This document shows, piece after piece, positions 28,101 to 31,884 of a DNA stretch of 64,000 nt (positions within the stretch are counted from its first letter, which is position 1; each line of letters begins with the position of its first letter). This DNA is from Limnephilus marmoratus. Its lineage: Eukaryota > Arthropoda > Insecta > Trichoptera > Limnephilidae. The stretch lies in assembly GCA_917880885.1 (NCBI GenBank), contig OU862913.1, positions 23,941,286 to 24,005,285 on the forward strand, given 5' to 3'. A program made the position numbers and the translations under genes. Below the pieces are notes generated by a model. That model made no database searches, was not told where the DNA came from, and saw only the letters and a program-made list of their open reading frames with translations.

Positions 28101-30375
28101 GATTTTATAAACCACTTTTTTTTTCCTTAATGCGACGGCCGGCGTAGTCCAGCGGTAAGGCTCTTGACTAGCATTCCGAAGGTCGCGGGATCGAATCCCG
28201 GCGTGGCAAATACACTTTATTTGATTAATTTGTGTTATTTCACGATTAATTCATTTAAAATAATATATAGTACATTTGCAGCACGTTCCAGAGTGGAAGA
28301 TACTCTCAGTATCGCCCTGGTGTAAGACCACCATTCAGAATTGAAACAATGCTTGAAATGGCTTTAGCCATGTTTGGTGACCAGATCTGAATAGCCAGGT
28401 ACTTCCCTACCTTCCTCTTCCCCATCTCCTTCCTCTCCCCACTACCTTCAGCCTCACAACATACCCCAATTGGGGATTCCATAGTCTCACTGGCTCCAGA
28501 TTGTGCGGTATTCATATAAAAAACAAAAAAACTCAAATTTTAATATTTAATTGGTTTAACTCGGTTCGAGTCCTAGATGTGATAATATTTAATTGGTTTA
28601 ACTCGGTTCGAGTCCTAGATGAGATAATATTTAATTGGTTTAACTCGGTTCGAGTCCTAGATGTGATAATATTTAATTGGTTTAACTCGGTTCGAGTCCT
28701 AGATGTGATAATATTTACTTGGTTTAACTCGGTTCGAGTCCTAGATGTGATAATATTTAATTGGTTTAACTCGGTTCGAGTCCTAGATGTGATAATATTT
28801 AATTGGTTTAACTCGGTTCGAGTCCTAGATGAGATAATATTTAATTGGTTTAACTGGGTTCGAGTCCTAGATGTGATAATATTTAATTGGTTTAACTCGG
28901 TTCGAGTCCTAGATGTGGTAATATTTAATTGGTTTAACTCGGTTCGAGTCCTAGATGTGATAATATTTTATTGGTTTAACTCGGTTCGAGTCCTAGATGT
29001 GATAATATTTAATTGGTTTAACTCGGTTCGAGTCCTAGATGTGATAATATTTAATTGGTTTAACTCGGTTCGAGTCCTAGATGAGATAACATTTAATTGG
29101 TTTAACTGGGTTCGAGTCCTAGATGTCATAATATTTACTTGGTTTAACTCGGTTCGAGTCCTAGATGTGATAATATTTTATTGGTTTAACTCGGTTCGAG
29201 TCCTAGATGTGATAATATTTAATTGGTTTAACTCGGTTCGAGTCCTAGATGTGATAATATTTTATTGGTTTAACTCGGTTCGAGTCCTAGATGTGATAAT
29301 ATTTAATTGGTTTAACTCGGTTCGAGTCCTAGATGAGATAATATTTAATTGGTTTAACTCGGTTCGGGTCCTAGATGTGATAATATTTAATTGGTTTAAC
29401 TCGGTTCGAGTCTTAGATGAGATAATATTTAATTGGTTTAACTCGGTTCGAGTCCTAGATGTGATAATATTTAATTGGTTTAACTCGGTTCGAGTCCTAG
29501 ATGTGATAATATTTACTTGGTTTAACTCGGTTCGAGTCCTAGATGTGATAATATTTAATTGGTTTAACTCGGTTCGAGTCCTAGATGTGATAATATTTAA
29601 TTGGTTTAACTCGGTTCGAGTCCTAGATGTGGTAATATTTTATTGGTTTAACTCGGTTCGAGTCCTAGATGTGATCATATTTTATTGGTTTAACTCGGTT
29701 CGAGTCCTAGATGTGAAAGTATCTTTTTCTGATATTTCCGTTTCAGATTTTAGATTTAATTTCGCTAATATTGACTTCATTAATTAAATATGTATTACAA
29801 TTTGAGGTTTTACTCGTTAACCACTGGAGCGATAACGTAATTTAAAACTTTTTTCTCCAATTGCTTAAAATTTTTTGGTTATCATTTTGAATATTTTCCG
29901 CCCACATTAAAAAATCATACCTCCGAATTTTAATATGGAGACATACAAATTGATTATAGTTCTATATAGCCAATAAATTCACATATCTTTTTGCCGATTA
30001 TAACATATTTTAATGATTTATAAAAAAAATTATAAAATCGTTAACTTCTACTCAATTACTTACAAATAAGGGAAAATTTAACAAAATTGGCAGCAAAGCA
30101 AGCCAAGGTATTTTAAATAGTGCCACATTGTGGCGAAAAGCGCTCCAATAGTTAGGTAAAAAATAAAAATATTTAATTGTTTAACCTTTTCACCGTGTTT
30201 ATTAGTAATGCTGATAAAATAAAATACTCACAGAATTTCCAAATCCCTGAAGACCTTCAACAGCTGATCGTCGACACAATTCAACCTGTTATTGTCGAGT
30301 TGCAAATTTTTCAACGAGTTCAACCCCCGAAGCACCTTCTTGTTGATGGCTGTCAACTGGTTGTGACTTAGATCC
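1121..30375 (-). CDS. slit: slit, internal part of the gene (11 exons, LRR domains 1-3)
   Basis: Slit is a secreted extracellular-matrix protein that binds Robo receptors and guides axons and migrating cells; its second LRR domain is the Robo-binding one. Eleven minus-strand exons join without a frame break: 30232-30375, 20630-20871, 16843-16978, 14665-14808, 14039-14110, 11892-11963, 11630-11701, 10389-10552, 5187-5331, 3644-3862, 1121-1192. All LRR-to-LRR junctions split a Leu codon after CT (phase 2); the LRRCT-to-LRRNT junctions are phase 1. Several exons are 72 nt or a multiple, one 24-residue repeat each, as usual for slit genes. Diagnostic segments are [12 protein letters not shown] (LRRNT2), [16 protein letters not shown] (LRRCT2) and [13 protein letters not shown] (domain 3). 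The 5' exons and everything after the [12 protein letters not shown] repeat are not in the window. Introns are large and full of mobile elements. Identity rests on recalled family features, not a database search. Confidence 0.93.
1228..1480. repeat. tandem repeat, about 50-bp unit, five copies
   Basis: The unit is of the form ACCACAAACCCCGGCTCTCA followed by GCTGGGTGTG and AACTCAGGTACTTA. Five diverged copies run head to tail. GC content is higher than in flanking intron. No coding potential. Confidence 0.8.
1486..2190. other. intronic AT-rich sequence, nothing recognised
   Basis: No exon, RNA gene or clear mobile element seen. Confidence 0.45.
2199..2864. mobile_element. MITE family M1, long copy
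   Basis: Terminal inverted repeats CACTGGAGCGA ... TCGCTCCAGTG flank 666 bp of AT-rich DNA. The 6-bp direct repeat CATAAC sits on both sides (2193-2198 and 2865-2870), consistent with a target-site duplication. Internal sequence resembles the M1 copies at 25540 and 29822 (shared TATAGCCAATGAATT). No transposase is encoded. Confidence 0.7.
2905..3565 (+). pseudogene. LINE-A: RT C-terminal relic and 3' end
   Basis: Three frames cover the C-terminal part of a CR1/Jockey-like reverse transcriptase: [29 protein letters not shown], then after a stop [20 protein letters not shown] and [20 protein letters not shown]. The element ends in a TAAATAAATAAA tail at about 3560. Frameshifts and stops make it dead. 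Copies of the same family are at 18815-20612 and 22503-22735. Confidence 0.8.
3644..3862 (-). CDS. slit: slit exon: LRR domain 3, repeats 1-3
   Basis: This 219-nt exon has acceptor TTTTCAG and donor GTAAGT. It encodes three repeats: [39 protein letters not shown], and [18 protein letters not shown] followed by [16 protein letters not shown]. The first repeat is one residue longer than 24, as expected for this domain. An ATG in the first line (MSD) is internal and not a start. Confidence 0.94.
4387..5020 (+). mobile_element. non-autonomous Helitron, family B
   Basis: The 3' end is classic: hairpin GCCACAGCAACGTGTGGC at 4991-5008, then CGGGTCTG and CTAG at 5017-5020, followed by T. The 5' motif TACTATAAAATGAAGTCGCT occurs at about 4391 and again at about 4749, so either the copy carries an internal duplication or two copies are joined. 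Inverted copies are at 46447-46718 and 46740-47255. No Rep/helicase is encoded. Confidence 0.75.
5187..5331 (-). CDS. slit: slit exon: LRRNT cap of LRR domain 3
   Basis: This 145-nt exon has acceptor TTTCCAG and donor GTGAGT. It encodes [20 protein letters not shown], then [18 protein letters not shown] and [10 protein letters not shown]. The cysteine spacing and HTTQL end mark the N-terminal cap of the third LRR domain. The intron before it (5332-10388) holds a 4.3-kb foldback structure. Confidence 0.93.
5593..9907. mobile_element. 4.3-kb foldback (inverted-repeat) element inside a slit intron
   Basis: The left arm from about 5600 reappears inverted up to about 9905; both ends share TAGACTGGGAGGCGAG. 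Within the arms are repeated units, including a roughly 530-bp unit present twice in direct orientation on the left (6590-7120 and 7120-7650) and once on the right (about 8390-8880). The centre lies between about 7780 and 8225. Repeated short frames in each unit are a by-product of the duplication and have no recognised domain. No transposase is seen, so it is either a non-autonomous Foldback-type element or a locally expanded palindrome. Confidence 0.8.
9908..10288. other. intronic sequence, nothing recognised
   Basis: AT-rich, no recognisable exon or repeat. Confidence 0.45.
10289..10345 (+). repeat. tRNA-like SINE head fragment
   Basis: Contains an A-box-like TGGCCAAGCAGTTGG and a B-box-like GGTTGAAATCC spaced as in a tRNA-derived promoter. 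No cloverleaf with an acceptor stem could be drawn, so it is a SINE fragment or tRNA relic. Confidence 0.45.
10349..10380 (-). repeat. duplicated fragment of the slit LRRCT2 exon
   Basis: About 26 of 30 nt match the exon interior at 10502-10534; both contain GATCCAGC.CAT.GAGCAG and TCACAG. On the minus strand it would read [10 protein letters not shown], like the exon [10 protein letters not shown]. It lies less than 10 bp past the exon's splice donor, so it is non-coding in the normal transcript. Confidence 0.75.
10389..10552 (-). CDS. slit: slit exon: LRRCT cap of LRR domain 2
   Basis: This 164-nt exon has acceptor CCTCTAG and donor GTAATT. It encodes [20 protein letters not shown], then the [15 protein letters not shown] cap segment, ending DMMKCK. 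All four cap cysteines and the tryptophan are present. It ends in phase 1, matching the LRRNT3 exon. A diverged copy of about 30 nt of this exon lies at 10349-10380, just inside the following intron. Confidence 0.95.
10678..11007. mobile_element. MITE family M6 with long imperfect inverted repeats
   Basis: TGTCAAAGTTTGCAAAGACG at 10678 is mirrored by CGCCTTTGCAAACTTTGACA ending at 11007. The inverted arms extend about 110 bp each (for example TTTAGTTTAAC versus GTTAAACTAAA). No coding capacity. Confidence 0.7.
11040..11455 (+). pseudogene. Penelope-like element relic (end of GIY-YIG region)
   Basis: One frame reads [18 protein letters not shown], then [15 protein letters not shown] and [13 protein letters not shown] before a stop. 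The K-SAIAEH-FETGH ... DG--L--S pattern is the C-terminal GIY-YIG endonuclease region of Penelope-like retroelements. Upstream sequence is scrambled by stops. Only the 3' end remains. Confidence 0.6.
11534..11570 (+). ncRNA. hammerhead-ribozyme-like core in Penelope-like 3' sequence
   Basis: CTGATGA is followed by a stem GGAC/GTCC with a 9-nt loop and then GAAAC. These are the two conserved core boxes and stem II of a hammerhead ribozyme, which Penelope-like elements are known to carry. There is one extra T between CTGATGA and the stem, and I cannot draw a good stem I or stem III with a NUH cleavage triplet, so activity is doubtful. Confidence 0.35.
11630..11701 (-). CDS. slit: slit exon: LRR domain 2, repeat 5
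   Basis: This 72-nt exon is one repeat: [18 protein letters not shown] then TSIQTL. Acceptor is TTTAAAG (a weak polypyrimidine tract) and donor GTAAGT. The intron to the previous exon is only 190 bp. A fragment of an inverted-repeat or Penelope-like element ends about 20 bp beyond its donor. Confidence 0.93.
11892..11963 (-). CDS. slit: slit exon: LRR domain 2, repeat 4
   Basis: This 72-nt exon is one repeat: [18 protein letters not shown] then HSLNLL. Acceptor GTTTCAG, donor GTGAGT. The N-x-EISCIR motif is characteristic of this position in slit. Confidence 0.94.
12055..12256 (-). mobile_element. SINE-3, tRNA-derived
   Basis: Minus strand begins with an A-box-like TGGTTGAGTGGGTATCGCG and a B-box-like GTTCAATTCC, followed by a body containing GGTGGTAGTAGAAGATTTTC. 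A second diverged copy with the same order is on the plus strand at 52395-52590. Two copies with the same tRNA-like head and tail support a SINE family. Confidence 0.7.
12690..13247 (+). pseudogene. LINE-B: RT C-terminal fragment with hairpin 3' tail
   Basis: Reads [77 protein letters not shown] and a stop near 13178. This is the C-terminal region downstream of the RT domain of a CR1-like non-LTR retrotransposon. The 3' UTR carries the palindrome CCCTGAGGGAAATTATTTTC and CTCAAGG, then a poly(A)-like run at 13231. It is 5'-truncated but has an open C-terminal frame of 170 codons. Many short 3' ends of this family occur in the window. Confidence 0.85.
13280..14038. repeat. minisatellite derived from a slit exon-intron junction
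   Basis: Diverged units of the form AACTTACAGTAACTGGAGAG plus ATTT, often alternating with AACTTACAGTACTGATAAGA plus TTTGAACAAACA, run up to and into the slit exon at 14039. The exon's own last nucleotides and donor (CTTACAGTAACTGGAGAGAT on the plus strand) look like the first unit. At least nine ACTTAC (GTAAGT on the minus strand) occur before the real one. Confidence 0.85.
14039..14110 (-). CDS. slit: slit exon: LRR domain 2, repeat 3
   Basis: This 72-nt exon is one repeat: [18 protein letters not shown] then TSLQLL. Acceptor TTTACAG, donor GTAAGT. Its last 14 nt and the donor site are repeated many times in the adjacent intron (13280-14038), so several copies of the same junction sequence lie just downstream of the true splice donor. 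Confidence 0.94.
14222..14560 (-). mobile_element. LINE-B-like 3' end
   Basis: Shares the hairpin tail (AAGATAATTTTTCTCAGGGC), the GATACTGTATGGAGGGTCC segment and the AAGTTCTGGAAAGGAAAAGG/GGGGTGGGTAGGAATCTGG block with copies at 24936, 37266, 53228 and 57182. No open RT frame. Confidence 0.6.
14665..14808 (-). CDS. slit: slit exon: LRR domain 2, repeats 1-2
   Basis: This 144-nt exon has acceptor TTTTTCAG and donor GTGAGT. It encodes [18 protein letters not shown] and then [20 protein letters not shown], ending [10 protein letters not shown]. Both repeats are 24 residues with the LxxLxLxxN core. It follows directly from the TTEL end of the LRRNT2 exon (CT + A gives Leu). Confidence 0.94.
14872..15470 (-). 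pseudogene. LINE-C: RT C-terminal relic
   Basis: On the minus strand it matches the open copy at 58540-59095: the CCGCAGGGGTAGGCAG end corresponds to AYPCGETA, and the CATCGGAGCGTCCC region to the GRLRWFGH-like block. The 3' tail is ACTAACTAAT, the complement of the GTTA-repeat tail of this family. Frames are broken. Confidence 0.7.
15485..15895 (+). pseudogene. LINE-F: RT C-terminal relic
   Basis: Reads [20 protein letters not shown] in an open stretch of 76 codons ending [11 protein letters not shown], with upstream traces such as [16 protein letters not shown] in other frames. The EKLMVTxKVEGRRxxGRSP segment is typical of the C-terminus of insect non-LTR ORF2. A local inverted repeat (CCAATGCTCTATACTATAGA GCATTGG) interrupts it. 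A shorter copy lies at 17235-17460. Confidence 0.65.
15955..16110 (+). pseudogene. RT catalytic-region scrap
   Basis: Reads [18 protein letters not shown] before a stop; this is the G-x-PQG-S-LGP-LF motif of non-LTR reverse transcriptase. No longer frame survives. Confidence 0.55.
16111..16842. other. slit intron, nothing recognised
   Basis: AT-rich sequence without recognisable exon or repeat; one short GGTTAGGTTGTG hint of TTAGG-like sequence at about 16453. Confidence 0.4.
16843..16978 (-). CDS. slit: slit exon: LRRNT cap of LRR domain 2
   Basis: This 136-nt exon lies between acceptor TATTTCAG and donor GTGAGT. It encodes the linker and N-terminal cysteine cap of the second LRR domain: [20 protein letters not shown], then [21 protein letters not shown]. 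The C-x3-C-x-C spacing and DTTEL are typical of slit LRRNT2. It enters in phase 1 and leaves in phase 2. Domain 2 is the part of Slit known to bind Robo Ig1. Confidence 0.93.
17130..17215 (-). mobile_element. SINE-2 tRNA-like head
   Basis: Minus strand carries GATCGAGGGGTAATTTTCTT and a B box GAGTCGAATCCCGGCATGGG-like segment. It matches the heads at 24830-24905 and 28133-28208. The 3' body is missing. Confidence 0.6.
17235..17460 (+). pseudogene. LINE-F 3' end fragment
   Basis: Similar to 15650-15895 (CCAACTTGGAGAAACTCATA, CCACCATGGAAATTGG, TAAGAAGAA), with deletions. Confidence 0.6.
17475..18263 (+). mobile_element. non-autonomous Helitron, family A, complete
   Basis: Begins TCTTATATATAAAAATGAAT after A, ends with GCGTAGCAACGCATGCC hairpin, GGGACCAG and CTAG, then T. 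TC...CTAG between A and T is the Helitron signature. The inner 340 bp is an almost pure purine tract (GGGGAAGG, GGAGGGGGAGGGG), giving long spurious frames on both strands. Related ends are at 33335, 45099 and 58192 in inverse orientation. Confidence 0.85.
18266..18745 (+). mobile_element. Helitron-like element carrying a heat-shock-element array, copy 1
   Basis: It abuts the Helitron at 17475-18263. Its 3' end has CTACC...GGTAG stem, CCCAC, CTAG at 18742-18745 and T. It shares blocks with the copy at 54131-55452: AGTCCCGGTA-like start, CAAGGGAGTTATATG, GGGCGTGCTTTTGAAGAT, the GAA/TTC array and CATATCAACT near the end. No protein is encoded. Confidence 0.75.
18442..18620. promoter_or_regulatory. 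5-bp-phased GAA/TTC array (HSF-site-like) upstream of TATATAAA
   Basis: Starting at 18442 the sequence can be cut into pentamers, many of which are nGAAn or nTTCn: AGAAA TTTCT, AGAAC ATTCG AGAGC ATTCC, then GGAAC TTTCT GGAAT, and GGAAC ATTCC AGAAC. The heat-shock factor consensus is alternating nGAAnnTTCnnGAAn. TATATAAA occurs at 18662-18669. Confidence 0.65.
19167..20114 (-). pseudogene. mariner-like transposon, degraded transposase
   Basis: Inverted ends CGAGGCTTATCCAGAAAGTA and TACTTTCTGGATATGCCTCG are flanked by TA on both sides. Minus-strand frames contain mariner transposase segments: [40 protein letters not shown], then [20 protein letters not shown]. The frame is broken by several shifts and stops, so it is inactive. 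Total length 948 bp is a little under a full mariner (about 1.3 kb). Confidence 0.85.
20200..20570. mobile_element. MITE family M7
   Basis: Near-perfect inverted ends of about 37 bp: GTGTCCGGAAACTCGTAGTA ... and its complement ending GAGTTTCCGGACAC. Inserted in the LINE-A 3' UTR between GTTATTGTTATA and GTTAATAATGG. Confidence 0.8.
20630..20871 (-). CDS. slit: slit exon: last LRR and LRRCT cap of domain 1 (GC-rich, atypical)
   Basis: This 242-nt exon has acceptor ATTCCAG and a weak donor GTGAAA. It encodes a repeat ([16 protein letters not shown]) followed by the cysteine-rich C-terminal cap of LRR domain 1 (NPLRCSG ... ARCGSP ... VCEG). It splices in phase 1 to the LRRNT2 exon. Two things are odd. 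The cap half is extremely GC-rich and alanine-rich compared with AT-rich surroundings and with the other slit exons. The usual cap pattern CxCxxxW is replaced by C-x6-C with no tryptophan, although four cysteines remain. It is still in frame with good junctions, so I read it as functional but diverged. Confidence 0.87.
21090..22500. repeat. 18-bp minisatellite, about 1.4 kb
   Basis: The monomer is AGCCATCTAGTCAAAGTT with variants (TTTGCCATCTAGTCAAG, TTAGTCACTTAGTCAAAG, AGCCAACCAGTCAAAAT). Larger blocks of 100-400 bp are duplicated, for example 21090-21330 resembles 21545-21740. Long frames (repeated TRWLTL) arise because 18 is a multiple of three. It fills part of the slit intron between 20630 and 30232 boundaries. 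Confidence 0.9.
22503..22735 (-). mobile_element. LINE-A 3' UTR fragment
   Basis: Begins TTTATTTATTTATGGACAAA TAGTCC on the plus strand, the complement of the LINE-A tail at 3540 and 20590. No coding part remains. Confidence 0.65.
22850..22968. mobile_element. possible short MITE
   Basis: GGGTAGCGTGTCGGCC on the left is mirrored imperfectly by GGCCTGACATGCGATACCC on the right, with GATTGGC/GCCAATGG also inverted. No clear target duplication. Confidence 0.35.
23094..23526. mobile_element. foldback-type element E1 with 9-bp target duplication
   Basis: Starts GACTCCAGATACTAATATCT and ends AGATATTAGTAGACGCCTCC, with inverted copies of AATATCTACAG inside. The direct repeat TATTTGGTG flanks it (23085-23093 and 23527-23535), and joining the flanks restores the RT-motif unit. 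Related copies E2-E4 are at 26373, 41623 and 54168. Confidence 0.85.
23605..24095. other. unclassified insertion in the RT-motif array
   Basis: Separates the first array unit from the next. Contains GGTTTTTGCTGCTAGGCCC TGCGGGCGCC and GCGGCGCGTACGCTGGCGGC blocks, GC-richer than surroundings. No ends or coding frame recognised. Confidence 0.4.
24545..24905 (-). mobile_element. SINE-2, near full length
   Basis: Minus strand starts with a tRNA-like head whose B box reads GGGATCGAATCCCGG and continues into a body ending at CATACCCCAATCGGG. Same organisation as 28133-28500 in opposite orientation. About 360 bp. Confidence 0.75.
24936..25260 (-). mobile_element. LINE-B-like 3' end
   Basis: Hairpin CCCTGAGGAAAATAATTTCC CTCAGGG near the T-rich left end, then GTTCTGGGAAGGAAAGGGG, AACCTCACCCCATGAACCCG and the CAAACGTAGCGAACCACTTG block. 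Shared with 37266-37540 and 57182-57420. Confidence 0.65.
25540..25870. mobile_element. MITE family M1
   Basis: Inverted ends CACTGGAACGACAGCG and AAAAGCAATCCAGTG. Internal TTCCGCCCACATTAAAAAAA and TATAGCCAATGAATTC match the copy at 29822. 331 bp. Confidence 0.7.
25880..26364. other. slit intron, nothing recognised
   Basis: No clear repeat or exon. Confidence 0.4.
26618..26738. repeat. CCTAA (TTAGG) telomere-type repeat tract
   Basis: About 20 copies of CCTAA with some ACTAA and CCAAC variants. TTAGG is the common insect telomere repeat. The tract is interstitial, inside element E2, and not a chromosome end. Confidence 0.8.
26745..27215. repeat. 54-bp tandem repeat inside E2
   Basis: About eight copies of a unit containing GATATTCGTCCTCACTTTGG, TTCTCATAGATATAAGTCAG and CAGTTTGAGCTGTA. 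Variation between copies is low. Confidence 0.85.
27414..27430. repeat. poly-C run
   Basis: Uninterrupted run of about 17 C followed by TCCC. Length likely polymorphic or error-prone. Confidence 0.8.
27644..27830 (+). mobile_element. SINE-1, tRNA-derived
   Basis: Head with A box TTAGCTCAGGTGATAGAG and B box GGTTCGAGTCC; CACAT at 27645 can pair with ATGTG at 27704, leaving a tRNA-like stem, but the anticodon arm is too short for a working tRNA. Body: ATCTTTTTTTGATTTTTCTG, TTTTGATTGAGTTTTGCTAA, then TTTAATTAAGTATTACAA. Same body at 29716-29810 and 40290-40360. Confidence 0.75.
28133..28500 (+). mobile_element. SINE-2, near full length
   Basis: tRNA-like head GGCCGGCGTAGTCCAGCGGT to GGGATCGAATCCCGGCGTGG at 28135-28207, then a 290-bp body with AGTATCGCCCTGGTGTAAGA and CATACCCCAATTGGGG. 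Matches 24545-24905 inverted. Confidence 0.75.
28546..29722 (+). repeat. 28-copy 42-bp array of RNA polymerase III B-box sequence
   Basis: GGTTCGAG recurs exactly every 42 bp from 28563 to 29697 (28 copies). Each unit holds GGTTCGAGTCCTAGATGTGA then TAATATTTAATTGGTTTAAC TC. GGTTCGAGTCC matches the B-box consensus GGTTCGANTCC. The array runs into a SINE-1 body at 29716, showing the unit came from a SINE head. Variants (GATGAGATAA, TGGGTTCG) recur six units apart, so larger blocks were also duplicated. The 428-codon open frame across it is a repeat artefact. Confidence 0.92.
29716..29815 (+). mobile_element. SINE-1 body following the B-box array
   Basis: AAGTATCTTTTTCTGATATT then TTAATTTCGCTAATATTGAC and TTGAGGTTTTACTCG, homologous to 27706-27800. 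Confidence 0.8.
29822..30151. mobile_element. MITE family M1
   Basis: Inverted ends CACTGGAGCGATAACG and AAAAGCGCTCCAATAG, 330 bp, internal TCCGCCCACATTAAAAAATC. It ends 80 bp from a slit exon. Target duplication unclear. Confidence 0.75.
30232..30375 (-). CDS. slit: slit exon: two leucine-rich repeats of LRR domain 1
   Basis: This is the most 5' slit exon found. It is 144 nt, with acceptor TTCCCAG at its high end and donor GTGAGT at its low end. It encodes two 24-residue repeats, starting [15 protein letters not shown] and ending [18 protein letters not shown] sits in the second. The first base completes a split codon and the last two bases (CT) begin the next Leu. No exon upstream was recognised in the remaining 33.6 kb, so the preceding intron is long or runs past the window. 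Confidence 0.92.
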
Positions 30376-30424
30376 CTGGGAAAAGAAAAAAAACATGTTA
30401 ATGTAATGTAACAAGCGAGTTCCC

Positions 30425-30800
30425 AGCATGCGTTGCAATCCCACTAAGAAATTGTTTCTCCCTGCGTGTTTTTTTCCAATTTCCCCTTCCCCTCACGCGT
30501 TCCCCCTACACCTTCCCGCCTTCCCTCTCCCCTCTCCAGCGAACCCTTTCCCTCTCCCACATTCAATATATTCATTCCCAGTACATTTAGCTTTCAAACA
30601 GCTTGCGTGCCACCTATTACGATTTGTTTATTCAATTTTTCATAAATTTTTATTTACACACATATATATACATTTTTATTTATACAATATATTTATAACC
30701 TTTACGAGAGTGCAATTACTCGTGTGTAAAGGGAAGAAAAGAAAGAAGTTTTAAAAATTATAACACAAATATATACGTGCATAAATCAAAAGTATAAAAA
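30425..30800 (-). mobile_element. Helitron family A fragment
   Basis: CCCAGCATGCGTTGCAATCC then AAGAAATTGTTTCTCCCTGC and a pyrimidine tract match the 3' part of family A on the minus strand; the terminal CTAG is mutated. Confidence 0.6.
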
Positions 30801-30839
30801 CATAATAAAATTTAAAAACTGTTAATTAAGTATTGTTAA

Positions 30840-31310
30840 TCAACTGCCAATGCGACTCTAGGTAGCCAAACTATTTAAGATATCATTGTTAAGTCTACTT
30901 TTGAATTTATTATAGTCAGGTTCCAATCTCAGCTCCATTGCCAGTTGATTAAACCACACCACTCCATTGTATGTGTGGTAGTGTTGTGCAAAACTGGTAT
31001 GCATTAATGGCGTACTTAAACGACTCACTGTGTTTTGCCTATTGCTCTCTACGCGTACCATGGCGTGGTGCGACTTCTTAGAATGGTCTTTGTGTATTTG
31101 AAGCAGCGATTTTTTATACCTATATGTATTTTTTAGAGGTGGGACTTGAAAGTCTTGAAAAATTTGAGAGGTTGAATAATCTGATGGTTTCTTAGTAATA
31201 ATTTTGATTATTAGTCTTTGAGTAATTTCCAGTAGCAAAATTGAGGTTTTGTAAGCTTCTCCCCACGCAACAATACCACATTGTATTATTGAATGGGCTA
31301 GTGCTTAGAT
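30840..31310 (-). pseudogene. LINE-G: RT C-terminal fragment
   Basis: Minus strand reads AHSIIQCGIVAWGEAYKTSI, then LLLEITQRLIIKIITKKP, HAMVRVESNRQNTVSRLS and GVVWFNQLAMELRLEP, stopping at 30858. I-x-YG-x-x-x-WG followed by Q-x-x-x-I-x-x-I is the C-terminal pattern of non-LTR ORF2. 126 codons are open from an internal Met; the 5' part is missing. Confidence 0.65.
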
Positions 31311-31880
31311 TTTTTTTTTTTTAAATTTTAAGATAAGTATATTTCTTAAATTAATAAATAATATTGGTGGCTTGAGTTTTCCATTAAAGGTTATTATCTA
31401 TTAGTTATTATATATTACAAACATTCATTTTTGTATATTATAATAACAATCAATCAAATTTGGTACCTGCCATAGGTACTTATTTAAACTACATATAATT
31501 TTTGATTAGATTCAAAACATTCGATTTTGGTTAGTATCACAGTGGAGTACTTCGATTAAATTCATTAATTTACGAGTTTATTCGAAAATTTAACTTTGAT
31601 TAACAATAGTTTTTTTGCAAAATATCATTCTCTAATTGAAACAGTTTCGTAAGAGTTTTTGTAATGATTAAAAAAACTTTTCAACGTGTTGTCGTGTGGT
31701 TGAAATATTCCAGAAATATTCGCGAGGGTGGAAAGAAGGTATTTTGAAAGTTTCAAATATTTCATATGCAATGCATAGACAACTCACATACAAGCATATA
31801 TTTATTTTTATATACATATAAAGATTTAAAAAACAAAAACCAATTCGAAAAAAATGAAGACAGTATTATAGTAAAATTGT
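31311..31880. other. AT-rich sequence, nothing firm
   Basis: Includes a scrap similar to Helitron A 5' DNA (AATTTGGTACCTGCCATAGG) at about 31457. No gene seen. Confidence 0.4.
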
Positions 31881-31884
31881 ATTT

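Noticed and set aside
28133..28208. Functional tRNA gene
   Set aside because: Good A and B boxes but it continues into a SINE body shared with 24545-24905, and the acceptor stem is not convincing.
28501..29787. 428-codon open frame of repeated [14 protein letters not shown]
   Set aside because: It is the translation of a 42-bp tandem repeat (14 codons) with no stop; the unit derives from a SINE B box and all frames are equally repetitive.
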